Shown here: in pieces, positions 9,079-17,724 of the stretch
Position numbering within the stretch: position 1 is the first letter of the stretch
Layout of the letters: every line of letters starts with the position of its first letter
Assembly (NCBI GenBank): GCA_052244495.1
Contig: JBQPXH010000002.1
Origin: Cereibacter_A sp052244495
Lineage (GTDB): Bacteria; Pseudomonadota; Alphaproteobacteria; Rhodobacterales; Rhodobacteraceae
Direction: 5' to 3' (one strand)
Length of the DNA: 64,000 bases
The notes under the pieces: generated by a model
The model's database searches: none
What the model saw: the letters and a program-made list of their open reading frames with translations, nothing else
What the model was told of the DNA's origin: nothing
Made by a program: the position numbers and the translations under genes

Positions 9079-9953
9079 GCAGCAGTCCCGAACAGACCCT
9101 GCGGACGGAAGACAAGCACCAGCGCCACAAGGAGCGTGGCAAGGATCTTTGCCAGCGTCGGCTCGAAGAAGGTAGAGATCACACCGTCCGAGACGCCGAT
9201 CAGCAGCGCCGCGACCAGCGTGCCGCGCAGCGATCCGAGGCCGCCGATCACCACGACGATGAAGCTGAGCAGCAGCGGATCGCCCCCCATCAGGTAGTGC
9301 GCCTGCTGGATCGGCACGATCAGCACCGCGGCGGTGGCGGCGAGCCCCGCCCCGAGCGCGAAGGTGCCGGCGTAGACGCGATCCACGTCGATGCCGAAGG
9401 CCGTGGCGGTGACCCGGTCGACCTGCGTCGCCCGCATCACGAGGCCCGCGCGGCTGCGCGACAGGAAGAGCCAGAGGCCTGCGAGCACCGCGCCCGCCGC
9501 CCCGATCACGAAGAGCTTGTAGCCCGACCAGCCGAACCACGGCAGTTGCAGCCGCGCCTCGAAAGGCGGCGGCACCGGTCGCGCCTCGGGGCCGTAGAGG
9601 CTTAGCGCCGCCTGCTGCAGGATGTAGAGCAGGCCGATGGTGGCGATGATCGTGGCCTCTGGCTCGTAGGAAAGCCGCTTCAGCACCGCCCGGTCGGCGA
9701 GCGCTGCCAGCCCTGCCACGAGGAGCGGGCAGGCGACCAGCGCCACGGCGAAGGCGGCGGCCGGCGGCCCCGGCACCCATTGGCTTACGAACCAGGCGGC
9801 GACCGCGCCCAGCATGAAGAACTCGCCATGGGCCACGTTCACCACCCGCATCACGCCGAAGACGAGGCTCAAGCCCGAGGCCGTCAGCGCGAGCACCGCC
9901 GCGCCGACCAGCCCCTCCATCACGGCGAGAAGCAGGAAGGGTCCGAATTCCAT
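9075..9953 (-). CDS. Branched-chain-type ABC transporter permease (LivH family)
   Basis: Inner-membrane permease of 292 residues. The signature VMRVVNVAHGEFFMLGA lies near residue 35 and the conserved VVIGGLGSLRGTLVAALLIG near residue 235. It pairs with the LivM-type permease to form the translocation path. The gene starts two bases after the substrate-binding protein ends and overlaps the next permease by four bases. Confidence 0.92.
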   Translation of the reverse strand: MEFGPFLLLAVMEGLVGAAVLALTASGLSLVFGVMRVVNVAHGEFFMLGAVAAWFVSQWVPGPPAAAFAVALVACPLLVAGLAALADRAVLKRLSYEPEATIIATIGLLYILQQAALSLYGPEARPVPPPFEARLQLPWFGWSGYKLFVIGAAGAVLAGLWLFLSRSRAGLVMRATQVDRVTATAFGIDVDRVYAGTFALGAGLAATAAVLIVPIQQAHYLMGGDPLLLSFIVVVIGGLGSLRGTLVAALLIGVSDGVISTFFEPTLAKILATLLVALVLVFRPQGLFGTAA

Positions 9954-9955
9954 CC

Positions 9956-11236
9956 TCAGAAGGAGGTCGCGGTATAGTCCACGTCGCTCTCGTAGCGTCC
10001 GTCCTCGATCGAGGTCTCGTGCACCTTCACCAGACGTCCGCCCTCAAGCTTCGAGATGAACTGGTGCCCGAAGGCCTGGTGGAGTTTCGCGTCGAAGACC
10101 TTGGCGCCCTGCGGACGCTCGCGGCCCGCCGGCATCTCGGTAAAGGCCTCGACCGCCTCGACGAAGGCCTGACGGTCCTGCGGCCCGCGCCAGCCGCAGG
10201 CCTCCATGCCCTGCTTGATCGCGAAGAGCGTCTCCCAGACCGAGAACATGTGGCCGTAGCAAGAGACGTTCTGCGGATCCTCGACTGCCGCGCCGTTGGC
10301 ATCGACGCCCACCGCCTCGCGGTAGAACTTCTCCGCCTCGCTCGCGTCGGACTGCAGCATCCGGCACTGGCCTTCCCAGAAATGCGATCCGTCGAGGAAG
10401 CCGAGGCCGGGGCTCGAGATGTCCACTGCCTCGAGCGAGTCGATGAAGCCGAAGATCTCGGGTCGGGCGCCCGAGCCGTAGAATTCGCCGAGCTCCTTCA
10501 CGAAGGTCAGCACCGAGGGGCCAACCATGACGTGATAGAGCACCTCGGTGTCGCGCGGGATGCGGGGGAAGTAGCGCGTGAAGCTGGTCTCGGTCGGCGG
10601 GATCGCGATCTGGGCGATGACCTCTCCCCCCTGCGCCGCCACCGCCTCGGTGAAGAAGTCACGGTGGTCGTGGCCGAAGGCGTAGTCCGGGAAGATCATC
10701 GTGATCTTCTTGCCGAGGTTCCGGGTCACGAAGGGCGCCATGGCCGTGACCTGCGCCCGCACGTCGGTGATACCGGGCTGGAGCGTCCAGCGGTTCAGCT
10801 TGCCCGAGGCGACGTGGTAGCCCTCGGAGCAGACGAGGTAGGGGATCTTGAGTTCGGCCGCGCGCGGGGCCGAGCCGATGACCACATGGCTGAAGAGCGG
10901 CCCGAAGATCATGTCCACCCTGGCCTGGGTGGCGAGTTTCTCGACGACCTCCGCGCCACGACGCGGGTCGGTCGCGTCATCCTCGAACAGGATCTCGACC
11001 GGGCGGCCCGCGATGCCGCCCGACTCGTTCACGACCTTCAGCGCGGCGAGCGCTGTCCGCTCGTACCACCTCCCGTACGCCGCGCCGATCCCGGTACGAT
11101 GGAGCTGGAATCCGAGCCGGATCGGCTCGGAGCTCTGCGCCTGCACGAAGCGGGGCAGGCTGGCGGCTACGAGGGCTGAGGCGCCTCCGGCCAGCACGGA
11201 ACGCCGGGTCGGATGGACGAAGGTCGGGCGAGTCAT
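9956..11236 (-). CDS. ABC transporter substrate-binding protein (LivK/AmiC-like) with RR signal peptide
   Basis: Periplasmic binding protein of 426 residues, first gene of the importer operon. The start MTRPTFVHPTRRSVLAGGAS carries a twin-arginine motif followed by a hydrophobic stretch ending in VQAQ, so export may be by Tat. The mature domain has the peripla_BP_6 pattern (IRLGFQLHRTG, FGPLFSHVVIGSAP, IFPDYAFGHDH). Its length and sequence resemble urea/amide- or aromatic-acid-type binders as much as LivK; the ligand is not known. The upstream start at 11308 would run across an operator-like dyad and is not favoured. Confidence 0.85.
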   Translation of the reverse strand: MTRPTFVHPTRRSVLAGGASALVAASLPRFVQAQSSEPIRLGFQLHRTGIGAAYGRWYERTALAALKVVNESGGIAGRPVEILFEDDATDPRRGAEVVEKLATQARVDMIFGPLFSHVVIGSAPRAAELKIPYLVCSEGYHVASGKLNRWTLQPGITDVRAQVTAMAPFVTRNLGKKITMIFPDYAFGHDHRDFFTEAVAAQGGEVIAQIAIPPTETSFTRYFPRIPRDTEVLYHVMVGPSVLTFVKELGEFYGSGARPEIFGFIDSLEAVDISSPGLGFLDGSHFWEGQCRMLQSDASEAEKFYREAVGVDANGAAVEDPQNVSCYGHMFSVWETLFAIKQGMEACGWRGPQDRQAFVEAVEAFTEMPAGRERPQGAKVFDAKLHQAFGHQFISKLEGGRLVKVHETSIEDGRYESDVDYTATSF

Positions 11237-11270
11237 GGCGGTCTCCGCTCTGGCTGTGCCTTGGGTTGAG

Positions 11271-11324
11271 TTGCCGCAACGCAAAACACTGCTCGCGCTG
11301 ATTTTCAAGCAATAATGTTGCTTG
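11271..11324. promoter_or_regulatory. Operator-like dyads upstream of the ABC importer operon
   Basis: Two inverted repeats precede the importer operon: TTGC-c-GCAA at 11271-11279, and the perfect CAAGCAA-taatg-TTGCTTG at 11306-11324. Both share the GCAA/TTGC half-site. No T run flanks the larger one on either strand, so an operator is more likely than a terminator for the AhpD-like gene upstream. The cognate regulator is not identified. Confidence 0.5.
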
Positions 11325-11371
11325 CGCCCCTTGGCGCATGACGCGGATCCTTGACGCGCGCAGGCCGGGCC

Positions 11372-11941
11372 TTATCGGCCCATGGCATAGAACTCGGGGT
11401 TCGGCCGCATGTCCGTTGCATTGGCGATGCGGTTCGACATGCCGAAGAAGGCGGCGATGGCGGCAATATCCCACGCATCCTCTGCATCGAAGCCGTGGGC
11501 GGCCAGCGCCTCGTGATCCTCGGGCCCGACAAGATGGGAGGCCTGCGAGACCTTCATCGCGAAGTCCAGCATCGCCCTCTGCCGCGGCGTGATCTGCGCC
11601 TTCCGGTGGTTCACGGCGACCTGGTCGGCCACAAGCGGGTCCTTCGCCCGGATCCTCAGGATCGCCCCGTGTGCCACCACGCAATACTGGCAACCGTTGG
11701 CGTTCGAGGTCGCCACCACGATCATCTCGCGCTCGGCCTTGGTGAGGTTGCAGTCCTTGTCCATCAGCGCGTCGTGATAGGCGAAGAAGGCACGGAACTC
11801 GTCCGGCCGCCGGGCAAGGACGAGGAAGACGTTCGGCACGAACCCCGACTTCTCCTGCACGGCGAGGATGCGGTCGCGGATGTCCTCGGGCAGTCCGTCG
11901 ATCTCGGGAACGGGGTAGCGGCTGATCGGCTCTGCTGTCAT
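11372..11941 (-). CDS. AhpD-like / carboxymuconolactone decarboxylase family protein (peroxidase-related)
   Basis: Small all-helical protein of 189 residues with the CMD/AhpD active-site pattern CQYC followed by VVAHG (about residues 80-90). This matches the uncharacterised peroxidase-related subfamily. AhpD-like proteins use the CxxC pair with a nearby Glu/His relay for thiol-dependent reduction of hydroperoxides. The start MTAEPISRYP is chosen because upstream codons run into a divergent promoter. It lies 135 bases upstream of the ABC importer in the same direction and may be cotranscribed only weakly. Confidence 0.8.
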   Translation of the reverse strand: MTAEPISRYPVPEIDGLPEDIRDRILAVQEKSGFVPNVFLVLARRPDEFRAFFAYHDALMDKDCNLTKAEREMIVVATSNANGCQYCVVAHGAILRIRAKDPLVADQVAVNHRKAQITPRQRAMLDFAMKVSQASHLVGPEDHEALAAHGFDAEDAWDIAAIAAFFGMSNRIANATDMRPNPEFYAMGR

Positions 11942-12044
11942 CTTAGGTCCTCCCGCGCCGATGGTGGCACGGGCGGGGACGCGAGACGAGCCCCGGTTGC
12001 GCAGGATCAAGGCGGGTGACGCCGCGTCGGGGCAGGGAAGGGCG

Positions 12045-12560
12045 ATGGACCAGAGCGACACTTTCGATGCGCGGCTTCCCGTCGCGGCCCTTCCGATCCG
12101 CGCCGATGTTCCCATCGACCCTCTGCTGGCCGCGGTGGTGGCCACGCTCCGGGCCGAGGGGCTGCGGCCTGCGGGGTTCCTTCAGCGAGAGGGAACACGG
12201 CTCGAGGATCTCGTCTCGGGGGCGCTCTACCCGATCACGCAGGATCTCGGTCCCGGGTCCAGCGGCTGCCGGCTGGATCCCGAGGGCCTCGCGATCGCGG
12301 CCGCGGCCGGGATCGCCGCCCTGGAGCGGTCCCCGGACCTCCTCGTCATCCCGCGCTTCGGCAAGGCGGAGACGGAGGGCGAAGGGATGCGTGGCCTGAT
12401 CGGTCGCGCCTGCGAGCGTGGGGTGCCGGTCCTCGTGGCGGTGCGCCCGTCGAGCGAGCCCGCCTGGGAGGCATTCGCCGGCGGGCTCTGCCAGTGGCTT
12501 CCGCCCGATGGCGAGGCGGCGCTGCGCTGGTGCCGCGCCGCCTGTGCCGAGCGTGCCTGA
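12045..12560 (+). CDS. DUF2478 family protein
   Basis: Protein of 171 residues, start MDQSDTFDAR. It matches the DUF2478 pattern: an internal GCRLD, then a buried strand with LLVIPRFGKAETEGEGMRG, then VPVLVAVRP and a closing WEAFAGG. Members look like small P-loop-less nucleotide-binding folds of unknown function, sometimes found near molybdenum genes; none is visible here. It is transcribed alone on the plus strand, between two minus-strand genes. The upstream in-frame start at 11961 has no better ribosome site. Confidence 0.7.
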   Translation: MDQSDTFDARLPVAALPIRADVPIDPLLAAVVATLRAEGLRPAGFLQREGTRLEDLVSGALYPITQDLGPGSSGCRLDPEGLAIAAAAGIAALERSPDLLVIPRFGKAETEGEGMRGLIGRACERGVPVLVAVRPSSEPAWEAFAGGLCQWLPPDGEAALRWCRAACAERA

Positions 12561-12587
12561 CCCCTACTTCAGGGGCCGCGCGCGGCC
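12561..12587. terminator. Hairpin pair in convergent gap
   Basis: The 27-base gap between the DUF2478 stop and the aldehyde dehydrogenase stop is filled by CCCCT-acttc-AGGGG and an overlapping self-complementary GGCCGCGCGCGGCC. Position between converging genes suggests a bidirectional terminator, although no T tract is present. Confidence 0.5.
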
Positions 12588-14075
12588 TCAGATGTCGAAC
12601 CTGACCCCCTGCGCCAGCGGCAGCGCCGCCGACCAGTTGATCGTGTTCGTCTGCCGCCGCATGTAGCCGCGCCACGCATCCGAGCCGCTTTCGCGGCCGC
12701 CGCCGGTCTCCTTCTCGCCGCCGAAGGCCCCGCCGATCTCGGCGCCGGAGGGCCCGATGTTCACGTTGGCGATCCCGCAATCCGAGCCTGCCGCCGAGAC
12801 GAAGGCCTCGGCCTCGCGCAGGTTCAGCGTGAAGATGCAGGACGAGAGGCCCTGCGGCACGGCGTTCTGCAGCGCGATTGCCTCGTCCAGCGTCTCGTAG
12901 CCCATGACGTAGAGGATCGGCGCGAAGGTCTCCTCGCAGACGACGCCGGTCTGGGCGGGCATCAGCGCGATGGCGGGCTCGACATAGGCCCCGCCGGGCA
13001 CACCTTCGACCGGCCGGCCGCCATGCACGGTGCCACCCTCGGCCCGCGCGCGGTCGAGCGCCGCCAGCATCCGGTCGCGCGCATCCGCGTCGACGAGCGG
13101 GCCGACCAGCGTGCCTTCGGCGCGCGGGTCGCCCACCTTGAGCGAGCCGTAGGCCTTGACGAGGCGGGCCACCAGATCCTCCCGGATCGAGTGGTGCACG
13201 ATCAGTCGCCGGAGCGAGGTGCAGCGTTGCCCGGCCGTGCCGACCGCCGAGAAGACGATGGCGCGCACGGCCATGTCGAGGTCGGCCGAGGGGGCCACGA
13301 TCATCGCGTTGTTGCCGCCGAGTTCGAGGATCGGGCGCCCGAAGCGCTCCGCGACCTTCGGCCCGACGATCCGCCCCATCCGGGTCGAGCCGGTGGCCGA
13401 GACGATCGGCACATCGCGCGAGGCGACCAGCGCCTCGCCGATCTCCGGCCCGCCGATCACCAGCTGCACGAGACCCTCGGGTGCGTCCCCGAACCGCTCC
13501 AGCGCCCGGCCGAGGATCTTCATCGATGCCATCGCCGTCAGCGGCGTCTTTTCGGATGGCTTCCAGATCACCGGGTCGCCGCAGACCAGCGCCAGTGCGG
13601 TGTTCCACGACCAGACCGCGACCGGGAAGTTGAAGGCGGAGATCACGGCGCAGGGCCCCATCGGGTGCCAGGTCTCCATCATCCGGTGCCCCGGCCGCTC
13701 GGAGGCGATGGTCAGCCCATAGAGCTGCCGCGAAAGACCGACCGCGAAGTCGCAGATGTCGATCATCTCCTGCACCTCGCCCAGGCCTTCCGAGGTGATC
13801 TTGCCCGCCTCGAGCGTGACCAGCGCGCCGAGCTCGGCCTTGGCCGCGCGCAGCTCCTCGCCGAGAAGCCGCACCAGCTCCCCCCGCCGGGGCGCGGGCA
13901 CCTCGCGCCACGCCCGGAACGCCTCCTGCGCGCGGGCGATCACTCCGGACATCGTAGTTGGATCGGTGGGATGGACGCGTGCAATCTCCGCGCCGTCGAT
14001 GGGCGAGTGCACCGTCAGGGTGCCGCCCTCGATCTCGGTCCGGCTGAGCCCCAGCGCGTCGAACAGTTCCTTCAT
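12588..14075 (-). CDS. ALDH7-type aldehyde dehydrogenase (probable 2-aminoadipate semialdehyde dehydrogenase)
   Basis: NAD(P)-dependent aldehyde dehydrogenase of 495 residues. The catalytic cysteine is C285 in GTAGQRCTSLRR and the general base E251 in LELGGNNAMIV. The antiquitin/AmaB style is visible in AFNFPVAVWSWN, GSDCGIANVNIGPSGAEIGGAF and KETGGGRESGSDAW. ALDH7 enzymes oxidise 2-aminoadipate semialdehyde (piperideine-6-carboxylate) in lysine degradation. Two genes away lies glutaryl-CoA dehydrogenase, from the same pathway, so a lysine role is favoured though unproven. Confidence 0.85.
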   Translation of the reverse strand: MKELFDALGLSRTEIEGGTLTVHSPIDGAEIARVHPTDPTTMSGVIARAQEAFRAWREVPAPRRGELVRLLGEELRAAKAELGALVTLEAGKITSEGLGEVQEMIDICDFAVGLSRQLYGLTIASERPGHRMMETWHPMGPCAVISAFNFPVAVWSWNTALALVCGDPVIWKPSEKTPLTAMASMKILGRALERFGDAPEGLVQLVIGGPEIGEALVASRDVPIVSATGSTRMGRIVGPKVAERFGRPILELGGNNAMIVAPSADLDMAVRAIVFSAVGTAGQRCTSLRRLIVHHSIREDLVARLVKAYGSLKVGDPRAEGTLVGPLVDADARDRMLAALDRARAEGGTVHGGRPVEGVPGGAYVEPAIALMPAQTGVVCEETFAPILYVMGYETLDEAIALQNAVPQGLSSCIFTLNLREAEAFVSAAGSDCGIANVNIGPSGAEIGGAFGGEKETGGGRESGSDAWRGYMRRQTNTINWSAALPLAQGVRFDI

Positions 14076-14166
14076 CGTTGTCCTCCTGTGACGTGTCCGA
14101 ACAGCCTTTCGCTGCTCGAAGCGGGCTTTGCGCGCCGGATCGGGTAACAGGTCCGGGCGATGGCGC

Positions 14167-16350
14167 TCATCCCTTCACCAGCTTCAATGCCGCCTCGGCG
14201 ATGCCCGCGGCCGAGGGGAGCGTGGCGGCATAGGCCGGGCCGGTGGCGATGAAACTGTCCTCGGCTGTGACACGGGCGATGCGGCTGCGGCCGTCCTCGG
14301 CCAGCGCGGTCACCAGCGCCTCGGCGGGCCCGCCAGCCGAGCGGCGGCATTCATCCACGACGAGCACGGCCCCGCAGTCGCGCGTGGCCTCAAGCATCGC
14401 GTCGAGGGGCAGGGGCGCCAGCCAGCGCAGGTCGATGATCCGAGCGGACACTCCATTTTCACGAAGCGCGAAATTCGCCTGCTGCGACAGGTAGTTGCCG
14501 TTGCCGTAGGTGACAATGGAAAGGTCGCGTCCATCCCCGTGGATGCCGATCTCGCCGAAGGCGATGCGGCGCGAGGGGTCGGGGTAGGTGCGCATCCAGC
14601 CTCCGTCCTTCTCGTCCTTCAGGTCGCGCATCGGATAGAGCGCGATGGGTTCGAGGAACACCACCAGACGCTGCTCCTCGCGGGCAAGGCGCACGCATTC
14701 GCGCAGCATCATCGCGGCTTCCGCCCCGTCCGAAGGGCAGGCGAGGATCAGCCCCGGAATGTCGCGCAGGACGGCGATGGAATTGTCGTTGTGGAAATGT
14801 CCGCCGAAGCCCTTCTGGTAGCCGAGCCCCGCGATCCGGACGACCATCGGGTTCGCGTATTGCCCGTTCGAGAAGAAGGGCAGGGTGGCGGCCTCGCCCC
14901 GGATCTGGTCCTCGGCGTTGTGGAGATAGGCGAGGAACTGGATCTCGGGCACCGGAAGAAAGCCATTGTGGGCCATGCCGATGCCGAGGCCCAGGATCGA
15001 CTGTTCATCGAGCAGCGTGTCGATCACCCGGTTGCAGCCGAAACGGGACTGGAGCTTCTGCGTGACGCCATAGACCCCGCCCTTGCGGCCGATGTCCTCG
15101 CCCATCAGCACGATCTCGGGGTGCTCCAGCATCAGGTCGGTGAGCGCCCAGTTGATCAGACGGCTCATTGGCTGCGGCTCGTCCATCGCCCTGAGGTCGG
15201 TTCCGTAAGCTGCGGCGCGGGCCTCGAACGAAGGGCCGTTCGTGGGGCTGCAGGGTCGGGCCGGGGGAATGAGGCTCGCCATAACCTCCGGTGCCGTCTT
15301 CAGCCGGGGCCGGGTCACGGCCTCCGCCGCGATGCGGTCCACACGCTCCTGGGTCTCGAGGTAGATCGCCAGCGCCTTGTCGGGACTCAGGGCACCCGCC
15401 TCGTCCATCAGGCGGACGGTGTGGAGCAGCGGATCGTTCGCCTCCTCGGCCTCCACCTCCTCGCGGCTCATGTAGGTGGTGGGCAGGTCGGCGCCCGCAT
15501 GGCCGTAGAGGCGCACGGTGCGCAGGTGCAGGAAGGCAGGCCTGCGGCGGGTCCGAACGTAGTCGGCCGCCTCGGCCGCCACGGCATATGCGTCTGTTAT
15601 GTCGAGACCATTGGCCGCAAAGTAGCGCAGGCCCGGCCGGTTGCGGAAGCTCGCCTCGATCCAGCCGCGGGGGGTTTTGGTCGAGATGCCGATGCCATTG
15701 TCCTCGCAGACGAAGAGCATCGGGAGCGGCACCGTCTGGAAGGCGGTCCAGCCCGCGGTGTTGAAGGCGCCCTGCGCGGTCGAGTGGTTGGCCGAGGCAT
15801 CGCCGAAACTGGCCATCACCAGCGCGTCCTCGGGCAGGGCGCGGTGCTCGGGCGGGCGACGGCGGGCGAGACCGATCGAATAGGCGGCGCCGACGGCCTT
15901 CGGTAGGTGGCTTGCGATGGTCGAGGTCTGGGGCGGGATGGCGAGCGCCTTCGAGCCCAGCACCTTGTGGCGGCCGCCCGAGATCGGATCCTCGGAGGAG
16001 GAGGCGAAGGACAGGAGCATGTCGCGCGCGATGTCCTGCCCCACCTGCGCCGCCCGCGCGATCTGGAAGGCCGCGTCGCGGTAATGCAGGAAAGCCATGT
16101 CGGTGGGCCGCAGGGCATGGGCCACGGCCGCCATGCCCTCGTGGCCCGAGGAGCCGATGGTGTAGAAGCCCTGTCCGGCCTTCTGCATCGCCCGGCTCGT
16201 CCGGTCGAGGGCGCGCGAGAGGCACTGGCAGCGGAAGAGCGCCACCATCTCCTGCGGGTCGAGACCGGGCGCGGGGGCCGCACCCGCCGGCAGATCACGC
16301 GCCGGGACGCGGGCAAGGAAGTTCTCATGGACGATCAGCGAGCGAGGCAT
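14167..16350 (-). CDS. Fused alpha/beta thiamine-diphosphate 2-oxoacid dehydrogenase E1
   Basis: E1 component of 727 residues in which the alpha half (about 28-370) and beta half (about 395-727) of a branched-chain/pyruvate-type dehydrogenase are joined. The alpha half has the ThDP-binding GDASANHSTAQGAFNTA ... EDNGIGIST arrangement. The beta half shows LMGEDIGRKGGVYGVT, DTLLDEQSILGLGIGMAHNG and a transketolase C-terminal domain (IIDLRWLAPLPLDAML). It would decarboxylate a 2-oxoacid and pass the acyl group to an E2 lipoyl protein not encoded here. Between an ALDH7 and glutaryl-CoA dehydrogenase, 2-oxoadipate is the likely substrate by inference. Confidence 0.85.
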   Translation of the reverse strand: MPRSLIVHENFLARVPARDLPAGAAPAPGLDPQEMVALFRCQCLSRALDRTSRAMQKAGQGFYTIGSSGHEGMAAVAHALRPTDMAFLHYRDAAFQIARAAQVGQDIARDMLLSFASSSEDPISGGRHKVLGSKALAIPPQTSTIASHLPKAVGAAYSIGLARRRPPEHRALPEDALVMASFGDASANHSTAQGAFNTAGWTAFQTVPLPMLFVCEDNGIGISTKTPRGWIEASFRNRPGLRYFAANGLDITDAYAVAAEAADYVRTRRRPAFLHLRTVRLYGHAGADLPTTYMSREEVEAEEANDPLLHTVRLMDEAGALSPDKALAIYLETQERVDRIAAEAVTRPRLKTAPEVMASLIPPARPCSPTNGPSFEARAAAYGTDLRAMDEPQPMSRLINWALTDLMLEHPEIVLMGEDIGRKGGVYGVTQKLQSRFGCNRVIDTLLDEQSILGLGIGMAHNGFLPVPEIQFLAYLHNAEDQIRGEAATLPFFSNGQYANPMVVRIAGLGYQKGFGGHFHNDNSIAVLRDIPGLILACPSDGAEAAMMLRECVRLAREEQRLVVFLEPIALYPMRDLKDEKDGGWMRTYPDPSRRIAFGEIGIHGDGRDLSIVTYGNGNYLSQQANFALRENGVSARIIDLRWLAPLPLDAMLEATRDCGAVLVVDECRRSAGGPAEALVTALAEDGRSRIARVTAEDSFIATGPAYAATLPSAAGIAEAALKLVKG

Positions 16351-16362
16351 CGGTGCGTTCCG

Positions 16363-16413
16363 CCCGGCGGAGGCCGCGGAGCCTCCGGCGGGGATATTTG
16401 TGCGAGAATGAAG
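16363..16413. repeat. Intergenic GC hairpin plus GGGATATTTG tail (dispersed-repeat-like)
   Basis: Imperfect 12-pair stem (16363-16374 with 16381-16392, one mismatch) followed on the plus strand by GATATTTGTGCGAGAATGAAG. From general knowledge, a GCCTCCGGCGGGGATATTT-type element is common between genes in Rhodobacterales. Here it sits just after the glutaryl-CoA dehydrogenase stop and before the E1 start. It is called as a repeat by resemblance; only one copy is visible in this window. Confidence 0.45.
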
Positions 16414-16414
16414 G

Positions 16415-17626
16415 TCAGAAGAATGCCTGCAGGCCGGTGATCGCGCGCCCGAGGATCAGCGCGTGGACGTCGTGCGTGCCCTCGTAGGTGTTCACCGTCT
16501 CGAGGTTCGCCATGTGGCGCATGACGTGGAAATCCTCCTGGATGCCGTTGCCGCCGTGCATGTCGCGGGCGTGGCGCGCGGCCTCGAGCGCCTTGCCGCA
16601 GTTGTTGCGCTTGACGATCGAGATCATCTCGGGCGCGGCATTGGCTTCGTCGAGCAGCCGGCCGACGCGCAGGCTCGCCTGAGCGCCGAGGGCTATGTCG
16701 GTCATCATGTTGGCAAGCTTCAGCTGGTAGAGCTGGGTCTGGGCCAGCGGGCGGCCGAACTGTCTGCGGTCGAGCCCGTATTGGCGGGCGGCGTGCAGGC
16801 AGGCCTCGGCCGCGCCGAGCACGCCCCAGCTGATGCCATAGCGCGCGCGGTTGAGGCAACCGAACGGACCCTTGAGGCCCTCGACGTTCGGCAGGAGCGC
16901 GCTGTCCGGCACCTCGACCCCGTCCATCACGATCTCGCCGGTGATCGAGGAGCGCAGCGACAGCTTTCCGCCGATCTTCGGGGCGGAAAGACCCTTCAGG
17001 CCCTTCTCCAGCACGAAGCCGCGGATCTTGCCGCCGTGGGCCTCGGACTTCGCCCAGACCACGAAGACGTCGGCGATGGGCGCGTTCGAGATCCACATCT
17101 TCGACCCGTTGAGCACGTAGCCGGAGGCGGTCTTGCGGGCCACCGTCTTCATTCCGGCGGGGTCGGAGCCCGCGTCGGGCTCGGTCAGGCCGAAGCAGCC
17201 GATGAGGTCACCTCTTGCAAGTCCGGGCAGGTAGCGCTGCCGTTGCTCCTCGGACCCATAGGCGTAGATCGGATACATCACGAGGGAGGACTGCACCGAC
17301 ATCATCGAGCGGTAGCCCGAATCCACCCGCTCGATCTCGCGTGCGATGAGGCCGTAGGAGACATAGGAAGCACCGAGCCCCCCATATTCCTCGGGGACGG
17401 TCACGCCGAGAAGGCCCATCTCGCCCATCTCGCGGAAGATCGCGGGATCCGTCTGTTCCTCGCGATAGGCCACCGTCACCCGCGGCATCAGCCGCTCCTG
17501 TGCGTAGGCGCGGGCACCGTCGCGCAGCATGCGCTCTTCCTCGGAGAGCTGGAGCTCCATCCGGAAGGGGTCCTCCCAGTCGAAGCGGCCGAGATCGGGC
17601 GCATCCTTGGCCTTCAGGTCCTTCAT
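16415..17626 (-). CDS. gcdH: Glutaryl-CoA dehydrogenase
   Basis: Flavoprotein that oxidises and decarboxylates glutaryl-CoA to crotonyl-CoA, 403 residues. The glutarate-binding signature SGYRSMMSVQSSLVM is present and the catalytic base is E382 in TYEGTHD. ACF-LTEPDAGSDP-type FAD/acyl-CoA contacts (CFGLTEPDAGSDP) are intact. The start MKDLKAKDAPDLG at 17626 has a GGAGGA site six bases upstream and matches the family N-terminus; in-frame starts at 17671/17680 would overlap the LysR promoter. First gene of a minus-strand unit with the E1 fusion and ALDH7. Confidence 0.93.
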   Translation of the reverse strand: MKDLKAKDAPDLGRFDWEDPFRMELQLSEEERMLRDGARAYAQERLMPRVTVAYREEQTDPAIFREMGEMGLLGVTVPEEYGGLGASYVSYGLIAREIERVDSGYRSMMSVQSSLVMYPIYAYGSEEQRQRYLPGLARGDLIGCFGLTEPDAGSDPAGMKTVARKTASGYVLNGSKMWISNAPIADVFVVWAKSEAHGGKIRGFVLEKGLKGLSAPKIGGKLSLRSSITGEIVMDGVEVPDSALLPNVEGLKGPFGCLNRARYGISWGVLGAAEACLHAARQYGLDRRQFGRPLAQTQLYQLKLANMMTDIALGAQASLRVGRLLDEANAAPEMISIVKRNNCGKALEAARHARDMHGGNGIQEDFHVMRHMANLETVNTYEGTHDVHALILGRAITGLQAFF

Positions 17627-17703
17627 GACGTCCTCCGCGGATGATCGGGTTGCGAGCAGATACCGCTTCATGCCGGACAAGGATAACGCTAATTTCGTCG
17701 AAG

Positions 17704-17724
17704 TTCATGCATGGAGTGCATCAA
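17704..17724. promoter_or_regulatory. LysR-type operator dyad (T-N11-A)
   Basis: A near-perfect 21-base inverted repeat, TTCATGCA-tggag-TGCATCAA, with arms matching at 7 of 8 positions. Its core TGCA-N5-TGCA is a textbook LysR T-N11-A box. It lies in the short divergent region between gcdH and the LysR gene and overlaps the first possible ATG of the regulator. Confidence 0.6.

Noticed and set aside
11306..11324. Terminator for the AhpD-like gene
   Set aside because: The perfect dyad lacks a T tract on either side and shares its half-site with a second dyad, so an operator fits better.
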